Shown here in pieces: positions 41,974-50,679 of a stretch of DNA of 50,698 nucleotides. This DNA comes from Oscillospiraceae bacterium. Its GTDB lineage: Bacteria > Bacillota > Clostridia > Oscillospirales > SIG530. Position numbers and translations under genes: made by a program. How positions within the stretch are numbered: the stretch's first letter is position 1; each line of letters starts with the position of its first letter. The stretch spans positions 1 to 50,698 of the forward strand of contig SVND01000013.1 of assembly GCA_015067075.1 (NCBI GenBank). The letters are read 5' to 3'. The notes below the pieces were generated by a model. It had not been told where the DNA came from. It did no database searches and saw only the letters and a list, made by a program, of their open reading frames with translations.

Positions 41974-43204
41974 TGCAATTATTTTATCCATACTTTTTTG
42001 CATAACCTTGACCTGCTGCGGCACAGAAGATGTGCTTGCAGGCTTGCCCGAGATACCGCGTGATGAGCGCATTTACTATAATGGTACACGGGTAGAAAAA
42101 GGCGAGGGGCTTGACGAAGCGCGACCTGTAACAGAATGCCCTTATGATGAAGAGCCAACGCTTGAACAGGCGGAAAAAGATGGCGCATTTATAATAATAT
42201 CCGACTTCAGAAGCGAGGAAAAGGTAGTTAAAAATCCATCGGTCTTGGAGCGTTTTTCATCAAATGTTAATCGCGGTATTGATGATAGCTTGCTTGTTTT
42301 CAATGTGCGCTATGAAAAAAACGGAAAAAAGCGAGAATGGGCAGAGTACTATTATTATGTAAACGACGAATTGAGAGTTGTAACATATGGAAGCACGGGA
42401 ACTTCACCAGAGCAAAAGAATGAAAAGGTAGTTGCAGACGGAGAGTATATAAATTTAGCGTTATATCAAAAAAATCCGTTATTTGTCATGCCTTATGACG
42501 TGAGAGGAGTTTTTTTGCCGTATAAATATAAGGATATTTCTTCTGAGTATAATTTTTACATTCACAACTATACACCGTATAACTTTGTAGAGCTGACGGA
42601 GGCTTCAACCTTATATGAAGACGGCATAACGGAGAAATTTGTCAATGTGGCAGGTGTTCATGAGGGCAACGGCAAAGAAACAAAGCTTTATAAAAAATAT
42701 CCCTTTGAAGAATCTTTTCCGACGGCGATAGAGGTTTTTGACCTGGGCGGCGTCATTGTTTTAGACAACGATTTTGCAACAAAGGCGTATAATATAGCTG
42801 TGCTGGAGCAGTTCAGACAAAATCTACTCGACGGAATTCCAGACACGCTTTTCGTTTACACCGATGACGGCACTCCTGCATTGGTAATGTACAGCTATAC
42901 GGGCGACTCACTGCTGATTACAAATGATGAGCGTGGCGGAGACCCGAGAGCGTTGCTGTTTACAACGGAGCTTTTCGGAGACGAAATAAAGTTTGGGCGT
43001 TACGGTGGTGCGGAAAGCGAGAATTTTACAACAGGTTCGGAAAGCAAAATGTATGAACGGAAGGTTTTTTCTGTAAGTTATCAAGCCACAAAGGCGAATG
43101 GAGAAACGGTGAATTTTCGTGTTGATGACAGCGTTGAAATTCCCTCTGTATATTATGTGACGGAGCATATAGTTCCCGAAAGCGAAGCAAAAAATTTCAA
43201 ATAA
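41960..43204 (+). CDS. Lipoprotein of unknown function, tandem paralogue 1
   Basis: A 414-residue protein. The signal peptide has a lipobox near residue 19 (LTCCG). The mature start GLPEIPRDERIYYNGTRVEK is almost shared with the next gene. About two thirds of the way in, KYPFEESFPTAIEVFDLGGV and DNDFATKAYN are also conserved, as is the C-terminal VTEHIVPESEAKN. I do not recognise the domain; it reads as mixed alpha/beta with many Tyr/Phe and acidic residues. The ATG at 41960 follows AAAGGAG; the ATG at 41942 is within the ribosome binding region. It has its own promoter and terminator, so it is not in the same operon as its paralogue. Confidence 0.75.
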   Translation: MKKLVAIILSILFCITLTCCGTEDVLAGLPEIPRDERIYYNGTRVEKGEGLDEARPVTECPYDEEPTLEQAEKDGAFIIISDFRSEEKVVKNPSVLERFSSNVNRGIDDSLLVFNVRYEKNGKKREWAEYYYYVNDELRVVTYGSTGTSPEQKNEKVVADGEYINLALYQKNPLFVMPYDVRGVFLPYKYKDISSEYNFYIHNYTPYNFVELTEASTLYEDGITEKFVNVAGVHEGNGKETKLYKKYPFEESFPTAIEVFDLGGVIVLDNDFATKAYNIAVLEQFRQNLLDGIPDTLFVYTDDGTPALVMYSYTGDSLLITNDERGGDPRALLFTTELFGDEIKFGRYGGAESENFTTGSESKMYERKVFSVSYQATKANGETVNFRVDDSVEIPSVYYVTEHIVPESEAKNFK

Positions 43205-43209
43205 AAGCG

Positions 43210-43235
43210 AAAAGGCAGAGTTTATCTGCCTTTTT
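43210..43235 (+). terminator. Terminator after lipoprotein paralogue 1
   Basis: AAAAGGCAGA pairs with TCTGCCTTTT around GTTTA, followed by T. Located just downstream of the stop at 43204. Confidence 0.85.
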
Positions 43236-43253
43236 GTGCCTCGAATTTCACTG

Positions 43254-43282
43254 TTGACAAAAAAAGACACATATGTTAAAAT
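43254..43282 (+). promoter_or_regulatory. Promoter of the second paralogous lipoprotein gene
   Basis: TTGACA (43254-43259), a 17-base spacer and TAAAAT (43277-43282), identical to the promoter of paralogue 1. Confidence 0.82.
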
Positions 43283-43320
43283 AAAATCATGAAAGGAGCG
43301 AGTAAAATGAAAAAGCTTGT
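43254..43320 (+). repeat. 67-base direct repeat, copy 2
   Basis: Exact second copy of 41907-41973. Beyond this stretch the two genes differ substantially, so the identity of the control region stands out. Confidence 0.9.
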
Positions 43321-44530
43321 AGCTATAGCTTTATCCATACTTTTTTGCGTGAGCTTGACTTGCTGTGGAGCGGAAGATGCTCTTGCAGGCTTGCCTGAAA
43401 TACCGCGTGACGAGCGTATTTTCTATAACGGCACACGGGTCGAAAAAGGAGAAGGGCTTGACGAAGCGCGTCCTGTCACAGCTTGTCCTTATGATGAAGA
43501 GCCAACGCTTGAACAAGCGGAAAAAGATGGCGCGTTTATACAGATTATAAATTCGCTCGATTCGTATAACGTGGAAAGAACGGTAAAAAATACGTCTGCG
43601 ATGGAGCGATTTATCGGAAACGTAAATCGCGGAATTGACGACAGCCTGCTTACGTTTTATGTAACGCAGTATAAAGACAGAACGGATACAAGCGCGTATT
43701 TTTTGTATTATACAAATGGCGAGCTGAAATCTGTATACAACTTTGGTAAAAAGTATGCAGAAAGATTATATGTGGACGATGATGAAGTAAAGGTGATGCT
43801 TTACGGATTTCTTCCTTATTCAGATATACCTCGTCGAGGCTTGTTTATTGCAATGGAGCATGGATCTATTGACGCAAGCGGTACACAGTTCATTCACGAT
43901 TATTCGCCCTATAGCTTTATTGCGCTTACGGAAACAGCCGTTTTATATGAAGAAGGTGTGACTGAAAAGTTTGTCAATGTGGCAGGTATTTACGAAGGCG
44001 ACGGCGGAAAAACACAGTTTTATGAAAAATATCCCTTTGAAACAGCTTTTCCGACGGCGAAGGAGGTTTTTGACCTCGGCGGAGTCGTTGTTTTCGACAA
44101 CGATTTTGCCACAAAGGCGTATAATACTGCGGCAATAGAGCGTTTCAGGCAGAATATGAGGAAAAAAATTCCCGATACATTGATTGTTTATACGGATAAA
44201 GGTGATGTCTGTACGGTTATGTATAGCTACACGGGTGAATCGGTGATAATTTCGACCGACAGCCGTGCAGACGGACGGGGAGATATTTTTACAAACGAAA
44301 TTTTCGGAGAAACCATGGGATTTTCATGGTATGGCGATCCAATGGATTTTGCTACCGCTTCCAAGCAAAAAAAGTTTAACAGCCGAAGTATTTCAATAAG
44401 CTATAAAGCAACCGATGATAGAAGCGGAGAGATAGTGAAATACGAGATATCGGCTATGACAAAAATTCCGCCGATACAGTACGTGACCGAGCATATTGTT
44501 CCCGAAAGCGAAGCAAAAAACTACAAATAA
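43307..44530 (+). CDS. Lipoprotein of unknown function, tandem paralogue 2
   Basis: A 407-residue protein with the same signal peptide type (LTCCG) as its neighbour. The first 70 mature residues and the central KYPFETAFPTAKEVFDLGGV segment are near identical to paralogue 1. The region between about residues 75 and 190 has diverged most. It ends in VTEHIVPESEAKNYK. The ATG at 43307 follows AAAGGAG. Function unrecognised; surface location is expected from the lipobox. A terminator follows. Confidence 0.75.
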   Translation: MKKLVAIALSILFCVSLTCCGAEDALAGLPEIPRDERIFYNGTRVEKGEGLDEARPVTACPYDEEPTLEQAEKDGAFIQIINSLDSYNVERTVKNTSAMERFIGNVNRGIDDSLLTFYVTQYKDRTDTSAYFLYYTNGELKSVYNFGKKYAERLYVDDDEVKVMLYGFLPYSDIPRRGLFIAMEHGSIDASGTQFIHDYSPYSFIALTETAVLYEEGVTEKFVNVAGIYEGDGGKTQFYEKYPFETAFPTAKEVFDLGGVVVFDNDFATKAYNTAAIERFRQNMRKKIPDTLIVYTDKGDVCTVMYSYTGESVIISTDSRADGRGDIFTNEIFGETMGFSWYGDPMDFATASKQKKFNSRSISISYKATDDRSGEIVKYEISAMTKIPPIQYVTEHIVPESEAKNYK

Positions 44531-44535
44531 AAGCG

Positions 44536-44566
44536 AAGGACAGAGAAAACCTCTGTCCTTATTTTT
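44536..44566. terminator. Terminator after lipoprotein paralogue 2
   Basis: AAGGACAGAG pairs perfectly with CTCTGTCCTT around AAAAC, then a T-rich tract. It lies between convergent genes. The right arm matches the half-hairpin found next to the IS at 1251-1260. Confidence 0.9.
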
Positions 44567-44576
44567 GTTGTTGCGT

Positions 44577-46544
44577 TTACGCTAAAATTATATCAAAGCA
44601 ATGGGCAAAATCGGAGAAGCTATAGCAGGCGATAGAGCCGTTTTGCACAAAGCAGATAAGGTCGTCGATAAAGCATATTTTGCTGTCGGTGGAATAACTG
44701 CCCGTTGTGCCTGCTGTCAAAGCGGCAAGGAGCTCGATTTGGTGAAGATGTGCGTCATATCGGAACAGCAATACGCCTGTAAAGCCTGATATATCGGCAA
44801 TTGACTCGGGACGTTTTCCCTCGGGCTCATATGTCAATGGTATGGCAAAATATGTGTACGGTGAATCGGCAACGGTGTGTTCGGCTATTATACTCGTATC
44901 AGATATAGCCGGTGAAACGGTGTTTTGTCCGCGTAAAATAATGCTCGCAGGAGAAAAAGTACCGTCAATAAGGGATGAAATGAGATTTTTCTGCTCGAAT
45001 ATTTCAATGGCAAGACCGCTGTCGCGGACACCGACAGCAATGTCGCTTCCGTCATAATCCTTGATAAAGGTTGTCTGATAATTGCGGGAAAGTCCGAGAG
45101 CAAGACCGCTTTGGCTGAAATACAGCATATCGGGAATATCTGAAATATAGCTTATGTCGGTTATTTTAGGCGCGGAAACGTCAGTAAAATCGACCATCAG
45201 ATTATCTGCCGATGAAGATATAAAAGCCGTATCGCCGTTAAAGAAAACCCGTGCGTTGCTGTCGAGCAAGGAAGGAGATATCTGGGAAACAACGCCCATA
45301 TTGAAATCCAGCACATATAAGTACATTCCCTTATTGCTGTTCGATGTTGCAATGCGGATAAGGCTGTTATATTCATTCAAGCTGCTTGTGCTCATGGGCA
45401 AACCGTTGACTGTGCCGACGGTGGAAAATTCCACGCCCGATACGTTAAGGCGGAAGCGGAAAATATTCGTCTGAGCAATTCCGCTGTTCCAAATGGCGCG
45501 GGAAATATAAAGGTTGCTTTCGGAAAAGCTCGCGGAATCAGGTGAGCCTAAAATGACGTCGAGGTAAAGCGGTACGCTTTCGGCATCTGAAACGGAGGCA
45601 AAATCAACGGTAGCTATCATCGTGTAGCTTTTATCGATGCGCTCGGGAAAATATTTTATCTTCGTTATATCAACGCTTTTTAAGCTGTCGGAGCTTGCGG
45701 AATCGTAATATGTGGGGAGAAGAGAGTTAAGGTCTAAAGAGGAATCGCTGAAGCGTGAAACGGGAGAAACAGGTGCTTTCGATACGATGAAAATCTTTGC
45801 CCCTGAAATTCCACAGTTTTGCGGCAAGCCTTCAAAGGTACAGTTACGTATCAAAATGGGTTCTTGCGGTGTTGCCAAGTCGTAAATTGATACAAAAGTG
45901 TACTTTTTCGTGGGATTTTTTTCGTATGCGGTAATACCGATAACGGCAAGGCGATTGTCACGCAGGAAAATGGATGTGATAACGTCGTTTACGCCAAGGC
46001 TGATAACGGCGGTGTTGTAAAGCTGTTTTTCGCCGACAGCGGAAATGAATACTTTATTGCCGCCTGCGGCAGTGTAAATATAATTATCGTCGTACACAAC
46101 GGTTTCGCCCTTAAACGTGCTTATGGTTTCTGTGTCAGAGATATTGTTTTGAGCTTGGAACAGATCCGTATATCCGCAGGAGAGCAAAAGTCCCGCAAAT
46201 TCCTGCAAGGATAAAAATGTTGGAAGCTTTCCTGAGGAAGCAATGCTTGCCACTGAGGAAAGGGACGGCGCCTGCATAAGCTCAAGCTCTGAATACGTCG
46301 TACCCTCGGGAGCAGGTGAAACGGCGGGCGTTTCTTCGGCTATAGTAGGCACGGGAGTTAACGTTGCTACAATAGGCTCGTTTGTGGGCACGGGGGTAGG
46401 TGACGGCGCACGGGTGGGAGTTGTGAGCAAGGGGATCTCGTTTTGTTTTTGTATTATATCGTAAACAGATGCGCCGAAAAAGCCGAAAGCAATAAATGCC
46501 GCGGCACAAAGGATATATATGATAATTTTAACAGGCTTTTTCAT
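44577..46544 (-). CDS. Membrane-anchored beta-propeller domain protein
   Basis: A 655-residue protein. An N-terminal transmembrane anchor (about 6-28, IIIYILCAAAFIAFGFFGAS) is followed by a Pro/Thr-rich linker (PTRAPSPTPVPTNEP near 40-55). The rest has repeated strands resembling the C-terminal beta-propeller proteins of COG4880 type: VVYDDNYIYTAAGGNKVFI near 145, VISLGVNDVITSIFLRDNRL near 175 (in pieces) and TFVSIYDLATPQEPILI near 215. No catalytic residues are recognised. AGGAGA precedes the ATG at 46544. It is transcribed toward the lipoprotein genes from its own promoter. Confidence 0.78.
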   Translation of the reverse strand: MKKPVKIIIYILCAAAFIAFGFFGASVYDIIQKQNEIPLLTTPTRAPSPTPVPTNEPIVATLTPVPTIAEETPAVSPAPEGTTYSELELMQAPSLSSVASIASSGKLPTFLSLQEFAGLLLSCGYTDLFQAQNNISDTETISTFKGETVVYDDNYIYTAAGGNKVFISAVGEKQLYNTAVISLGVNDVITSIFLRDNRLAVIGITAYEKNPTKKYTFVSIYDLATPQEPILIRNCTFEGLPQNCGISGAKIFIVSKAPVSPVSRFSDSSLDLNSLLPTYYDSASSDSLKSVDITKIKYFPERIDKSYTMIATVDFASVSDAESVPLYLDVILGSPDSASFSESNLYISRAIWNSGIAQTNIFRFRLNVSGVEFSTVGTVNGLPMSTSSLNEYNSLIRIATSNSNKGMYLYVLDFNMGVVSQISPSLLDSNARVFFNGDTAFISSSADNLMVDFTDVSAPKITDISYISDIPDMLYFSQSGLALGLSRNYQTTFIKDYDGSDIAVGVRDSGLAIEIFEQKNLISSLIDGTFSPASIILRGQNTVSPAISDTSIIAEHTVADSPYTYFAIPLTYEPEGKRPESIADISGFTGVLLFRYDAHLHQIELLAALTAGTTGSYSTDSKICFIDDLICFVQNGSIACYSFSDFAHCFDIILA

Positions 46545-46578
46545 AATCTTCTCCTGAAAAATAAAATCCATCGTCTGT

Positions 46579-46607
46579 ATTATACATTAAAAAAATAAAA
46601 AAGTCTA
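46579..46607 (-). promoter_or_regulatory. Promoter of the beta-propeller gene
   Basis: Minus strand: TAGACT (46602-46607), a 17-base spacer and TATAAT (46579-46584), 34 bases upstream of the ATG. Confidence 0.6.
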
Positions 46608-46661
46608 CAAAAAAACGATGGAATATTATAAAGTTGCGAAAAAAGTAAAGGAAAACGGGTT

Positions 46662-47423
46662 TTACAGCGTAATTTCGGCGCAAACAGCGTTGTGGTCGGA
46701 ATAATATGCGCCGCCAATTCCCGAATCTTCGACGCGATATGCGCTTGAGCAGTTGGCATCGGTGAAAATATAGTCTATTTTCATCGGCTCGCTTTTACCG
46801 TAGCCGTGATAAGTGCCGCCAAGCTCCGCTGTGACATCCTTGCCGCCGCGATAAGATAAGCTTTTTTCAAAAAGCTTTATTTCGTCGCTGTCAGGCAATG
46901 CATTCATATCACCTGTACAGATGAAATTCAAGCTGCTTTGTGAAATGTGCTGGATGTTTTGCATCATGCCGAGATAGCGGGCAAGCTCACCCATATGGTC
47001 AAGGTGAGTGTTATAAAACATGAACGGCTTTTGACAGCTTTTGCTGAACAGCTTAAGAGCAACCGTACTGCGAGGGCAAAGGCTTTGGGAGTCGGGGTAT
47101 CTTGAACCGCATATATCGGGTGTGGGAGAAAGCCAGAAGTTTTCCATGGAGATAAGCTCAAACTTGCTGTGCTTATATGCAACGCAGGGGGACTCGCCGT
47201 CGTATTGCTTTTCTCGTCCGCATCCTAAAACAGTATATCCTGTAAGCGAGTCGGCAAGCCATGTGCGCATTTCGCTCGTTGCCTCCTGAAAGCCGATAAC
47301 GTCGGGGTTTTCGCCGTTTATTACGTTTAAAACGCGATCAGTACGGTTCCAAAAATAGTTTATACCGTCGTCTTTGCAGGGCGTACGGAGGTTGAAGGAC
47401 ATTACTTTGATCGTGTCGTTCAT
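46662..47423 (-). CDS. Endonuclease/exonuclease/phosphatase-family protein
   Basis: A 253-residue metal-dependent phosphodiesterase of the EEP (DNase I-like) fold. Motifs: VMSFNLR near 6-12, IGFQEAT near 43-49 (metal Glu), NTHLDHMG near 145 (catalytic His, Asp), CTGDMNALPDS near 174 (Asp, Asn), IDYIFTD near 222 and SDHNAV near 244. No signal peptide. The ATG at 47423 follows AGGTG; a GTG at 47432 overlaps that site. It is the second gene of a two-gene operon after trmB. The substrate (nucleic acid, phosphoinositide-like or sugar phosphate) is unknown. Confidence 0.9.
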   Translation of the reverse strand: MNDTIKVMSFNLRTPCKDDGINYFWNRTDRVLNVINGENPDVIGFQEATSEMRTWLADSLTGYTVLGCGREKQYDGESPCVAYKHSKFELISMENFWLSPTPDICGSRYPDSQSLCPRSTVALKLFSKSCQKPFMFYNTHLDHMGELARYLGMMQNIQHISQSSLNFICTGDMNALPDSDEIKLFEKSLSYRGGKDVTAELGGTYHGYGKSEPMKIDYIFTDANCSSAYRVEDSGIGGAYYSDHNAVCAEITL

Positions 47424-47432
47424 ACAGTTCAC

Positions 47433-48089
47433 CTATTTTTTGATCTTTCGTGCGACGAGACGGTAGATGGGCTGACCGCGCTCAGAAAACTGTTTTTCAT
47501 ATTCCGTCATGATGTTTCCTTCAAAATCGCTCGAATGCAGGTCCAGGGAAACGTCAAAAAGCGCATAGCCCGATTGGCTGAACTCCGATATGGAAAATTC
47601 AAAAAGACCGCGGTTGTCCGTTTTAAACTGGATCTCGCCGTCATCCTTCAAAATGCGGGCATAGTGGGCGAGAAAATCACGGTATGTAAGACGTCTGTCC
47701 GTGTGACGCTTTTTTGGCCAAGGGTCGCAAAAATTGATATAGAGCCTGTCGACCTCGCCGTCATCAAAGCTATCCAAAAGCTCCGTAATATCGCCCATAA
47801 CATAGTGAGCGTTGGTTAGGGAGGCGTTAACTGCCTTTTCCATTGCCATTACGATAACATCCTTGCATCTTTCAACGGCAAGGATAGCTGTATCGGGGTT
47901 TGCGGTGGCAAGCCCTGCTGTAAAAGCACCTTTCCCGCAACCAAATTCTACGAAAAACTGCGCATCTTCAGCCATATTAAAGCTTTTTCGCCAGCATCCG
48001 CGGCGAAGCTCAGGCTCTTTTTCCCAAACACAAGCGCAACGCTCCATGCGAATATCCGCATTTTTTTTGTGACGCATACGAACAGACAT
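47433..48089 (-). CDS. trmB: tRNA (guanine-N7)-methyltransferase
   Basis: This 218-residue SAM-dependent enzyme methylates G46 in tRNA variable loops. The SAM motif is VEFGCGKGAFTAGLA near 48-62. FCDPWPKKRHTDRRL near 121-135 is the diagnostic trmB motif, followed by the FKTDNRGLFEFS segment near 156. The ATG at 48089 is chosen because GGATGGAG lies upstream; a longer reading runs through the promoter. It is cotranscribed with the EEP gene. Confidence 0.96.
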   Translation of the reverse strand: MSVRMRHKKNADIRMERCACVWEKEPELRRGCWRKSFNMAEDAQFFVEFGCGKGAFTAGLATANPDTAILAVERCKDVIVMAMEKAVNASLTNAHYVMGDITELLDSFDDGEVDRLYINFCDPWPKKRHTDRRLTYRDFLAHYARILKDDGEIQFKTDNRGLFEFSISEFSQSGYALFDVSLDLHSSDFEGNIMTEYEKQFSERGQPIYRLVARKIKK

Positions 48090-48123
48090 AATATCTCCAT
48101 CCTGTAAAATAAAATTCGTTTGG

Positions 48124-48152
48124 ATTATACCATATTTACAAAGGATAGTCAA
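48124..48152 (-). promoter_or_regulatory. Promoter of the trmB operon
   Basis: Minus strand: TTGACT (48147-48152), a 17-base spacer and TATAAT (48124-48129), 34 bases before the trmB ATG. Confidence 0.85.
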
Positions 48153-48192
48153 GGGCTGTGTAAACGGAAAGTGAGAATTGTCCTGAAATGAG

Positions 48193-48222
48193 TTGACAAG
48201 CCGTTTTTGTATATGTTAAAAT
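48193..48222 (+). promoter_or_regulatory. Promoter of the beta-helix lipoprotein gene
   Basis: TTGACA (48193-48198), an 18-base spacer and TAAAAT (48217-48222). Divergent from the trmB promoter. Confidence 0.75.
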
Positions 48223-48246
48223 GTAATAAAAAGGGAGGTTCTCGCG

Positions 48247-50502
48247 ATGAAAGCAAAACTGTTTATGCTGTTTTTTACGTTGATATGCGTGGTTTTGATA
48301 CCGTCTTGTACACAGAACAATGAAAATACCGAAAAAAAAGAGACCGTTACTCCGACAAGTGTGCATACAGCGGCGTTGGTTGCGGAAGACGGAACATGTC
48401 CTTGGCGGATAATCCGTTCGGGAAAAAATGAAGAAGCCAACGGTGCGATGATGGATTTGGGTGCTGCCATAGAGCAAGAGACGGGAATCAAGCTGAAATA
48501 TGGCGGAGATAAAGTAAAAGAAGGCGAAAGTGAATATAAATATGAAATAATCGTAGGGCCGACGAATCGGAAGGAATCCGTTGAAGCGGCGATGGAAATA
48601 ACGAAAAGTCGCGACTTTTTGATTGCTCGAAAGGGCACAAAGGTAGTGATACATGCGACACAGGCCATTAACGAAGCGGTAGCTTATTTTATCGAAAATT
48701 ACATATATGACGGCAATATTTTTATAGCAGACGGAGAAAAATACATATTCAGAGATGAGTATGAGCTCAGCGAAATGACTGTCGCAGGAAACAGTATAAG
48801 TGAATACAGTATAGGATATACGGATTCAAATGCGGCGAATAAGGAAGCGTGCGAAGGTTTGAGTCAATGGATAAATGAAAAAACGGGATACAAGCTGCCG
48901 GTCAAGGAGACAGAACTTGATGGGGGAGAAAAAACAATTATTTTTCTAAAAAAAGACGAGATAGATTTTGCCGCAAGCTTTGGTATAAGGCTTTCGGGGG
49001 ATGATCTTTTGGTTGAGTTTGGAAAAATGATATCTGTTAATAGAGCATGCGAAGCTTTGTTGGAAGAATTAAATATGAAGATAAAGGACGGAAAACTTTC
49101 CGTAGACACCATAGATATGGTAAAAGAAGCAGAAGAGCGCATTAAGATTGCCACAGATGAGTATTTGGCGCAGCTTGATAAAAAAGCTGAAGAAATGAAA
49201 CAAAAAGTTCTTAATTCCCCATCGGAATACGAAACCGATGCGGGACGTAGATTTTTCTATTTTTCAGCCGACGGCGACGATAATAACTCAGGTACTTCCG
49301 AAGAAAAACCAAAAAAGAGCCTTGAAGCCCTTGCAGAACTTGAGCTTGAAGCGGGTGATATCGTTTTATTCAGACGAGGTGATATGTTCAGAGGAAAGAT
49401 CACGGCTGTAAGCGGTGTTACATATACGGCATACGGAGAAGGGGCAAAGCCGATTATCAATGCTTCTGTTAAAAACTACGCCAACACGTCCATTTGGGAA
49501 AAGACGGAATACGAAAACATCTGGAAACTCAGTGAACCCATTGTAAATGTGGGAATTATGGTGTTCGATCGCACATGGCAGATCGGCAATTACAAGGAGC
49601 TGACAGGCCAAAAGCAAGTTAAGGGCTTGTATGGGTTTGACCACATATCAATGATGGATGAGGACCTTGATTTTTATTCAGATCTTGACACAAACGAATT
49701 ATTCCTTTACTGTTCAAGGGGAAACCCCGGTCAAGTTTACAGTTCCATTGAGATCGGAACAATAGGCGGAGTAATAGGTATCGGCAATTCGAACTTTGTT
49801 ACGATAGATAACTTACATATAACGCTGACGGGATCTCACGGAGTAGGAGCAAGTTCGTGTGCGGGACTGACAGTGCGCAACTGCGTGTTTGATTGGCTTG
49901 GCGGATCTATTTTGAAAGGACATAACGGAAAGGATCTCACACGCTTCGGAAACGCAGTCGAGATATACGGTGCGGCAAAGGAATATACCGTATACAACAA
50001 TTGGATATATCAAATATATGACACGGGCATTACCAATCAGTACGGCAAGTCAAATATAAAAAGCAACATTCACGATCAAATTGAGTATTACGATAATTTG
50101 ATAGAATATTGCTTCTGGTCCATTGAGTATTACAACATGGGGTCCGAAGGAAAAGAACGCAAGACTATGAACGTAAGCGTCCATGATAATTTTTGCCGTT
50201 TCGGCGGTGAAGGCTGGGGTTGTGTGGGTCGAGAAACGAGAGCCCCCATGCATACGCTTCACTTCACAGGAGAGGAATGTGAAAATTACGTTGTAAAAGA
50301 CAATATTTTTGACCGATGCAAAGGACTTATGCTCCTTTATACGGGGGAAAAGGTTGAATTTTATGAAAACACATATATCCAAAATTATTTGGGTAATTTC
50401 GGACATCTTTGCGGTAAAGATCATAAATTCGATGAGAACATCATAGAAGAGTTGGCGAAAATCGGTGATACTTCATCGCGACTTGTATTTGTTGTTGAAT
50501 GA
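48247..50502 (+). CDS. Lipoprotein with right-handed beta-helix, probable carbohydrate-active protein
   Basis: A 751-residue lipoprotein (lipobox LIPSC, C19). Residues about 55-160 (YEIIVGPTNRKESVEAA, GTKVVIHATQAINEAVAYF) resemble the small N-terminal domain found before GH20 and GH67 catalytic domains. A second similar copy is near 178-282. A short coiled-coil segment follows, then from about 335 a DUF1565-like start (YFSADGDDNNSGTSEEKPKKS) and a parallel beta-helix with NFVTIDNLHITLTGSHGV near 518 and NCVFDWLGG near 548. Such proteins bind or cleave polysaccharides, but no lyase residues are firmly recognisable. GGGAGG lies 8 bases before the ATG. Confidence 0.8.
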   Translation: MKAKLFMLFFTLICVVLIPSCTQNNENTEKKETVTPTSVHTAALVAEDGTCPWRIIRSGKNEEANGAMMDLGAAIEQETGIKLKYGGDKVKEGESEYKYEIIVGPTNRKESVEAAMEITKSRDFLIARKGTKVVIHATQAINEAVAYFIENYIYDGNIFIADGEKYIFRDEYELSEMTVAGNSISEYSIGYTDSNAANKEACEGLSQWINEKTGYKLPVKETELDGGEKTIIFLKKDEIDFAASFGIRLSGDDLLVEFGKMISVNRACEALLEELNMKIKDGKLSVDTIDMVKEAEERIKIATDEYLAQLDKKAEEMKQKVLNSPSEYETDAGRRFFYFSADGDDNNSGTSEEKPKKSLEALAELELEAGDIVLFRRGDMFRGKITAVSGVTYTAYGEGAKPIINASVKNYANTSIWEKTEYENIWKLSEPIVNVGIMVFDRTWQIGNYKELTGQKQVKGLYGFDHISMMDEDLDFYSDLDTNELFLYCSRGNPGQVYSSIEIGTIGGVIGIGNSNFVTIDNLHITLTGSHGVGASSCAGLTVRNCVFDWLGGSILKGHNGKDLTRFGNAVEIYGAAKEYTVYNNWIYQIYDTGITNQYGKSNIKSNIHDQIEYYDNLIEYCFWSIEYYNMGSEGKERKTMNVSVHDNFCRFGGEGWGCVGRETRAPMHTLHFTGEECENYVVKDNIFDRCKGLMLLYTGEKVEFYENTYIQNYLGNFGHLCGKDHKFDENIIEELAKIGDTSSRLVFVVE

Positions 50503-50515
50503 AAAGAAAAAAGGA

Positions 50516-50568
50516 AGTTTTTTTCTCAAGCGGGAGTTTTTTTACCGAAAATTGAGAGAAAAAAGTTG
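50516..50568 (+). terminator. Possible weak terminator after the beta-helix gene
   Basis: TTTTTTCTCAA near 50519 can pair with TTGAGAGAAAAAA near 50552, with a two-base bulge. The stem is A/T-rich, so its strength is doubtful. Confidence 0.3.
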
Positions 50569-50610
50569 ATTTTGTTGTGATACAATTGATAGGTGACAAA
50601 TAAAAAAAGA

Positions 50611-50677
50611 GAAATAGCACCAAATGTGATATAATGGTAATAACCACACAACCAAAAAATCACAAAGGAGCTATTTC
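50611..50677 (+). promoter_or_regulatory. Extended -10 promoter flanked by an inverted repeat next to a ribosome binding site
   Basis: TGATATAAT (extended -10, hexamer 50630-50635) precedes AAGGAG (50665-50670). GAAATAGC (50611-50618) and GCTATTTC (50670-50677) are perfect complements. The left arm lies upstream of the promoter, so only read-through RNA could form the pairing that covers the binding site. It is the same logic as at the left IS. Confidence 0.5.
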
Positions 50678-50679
50678 CA

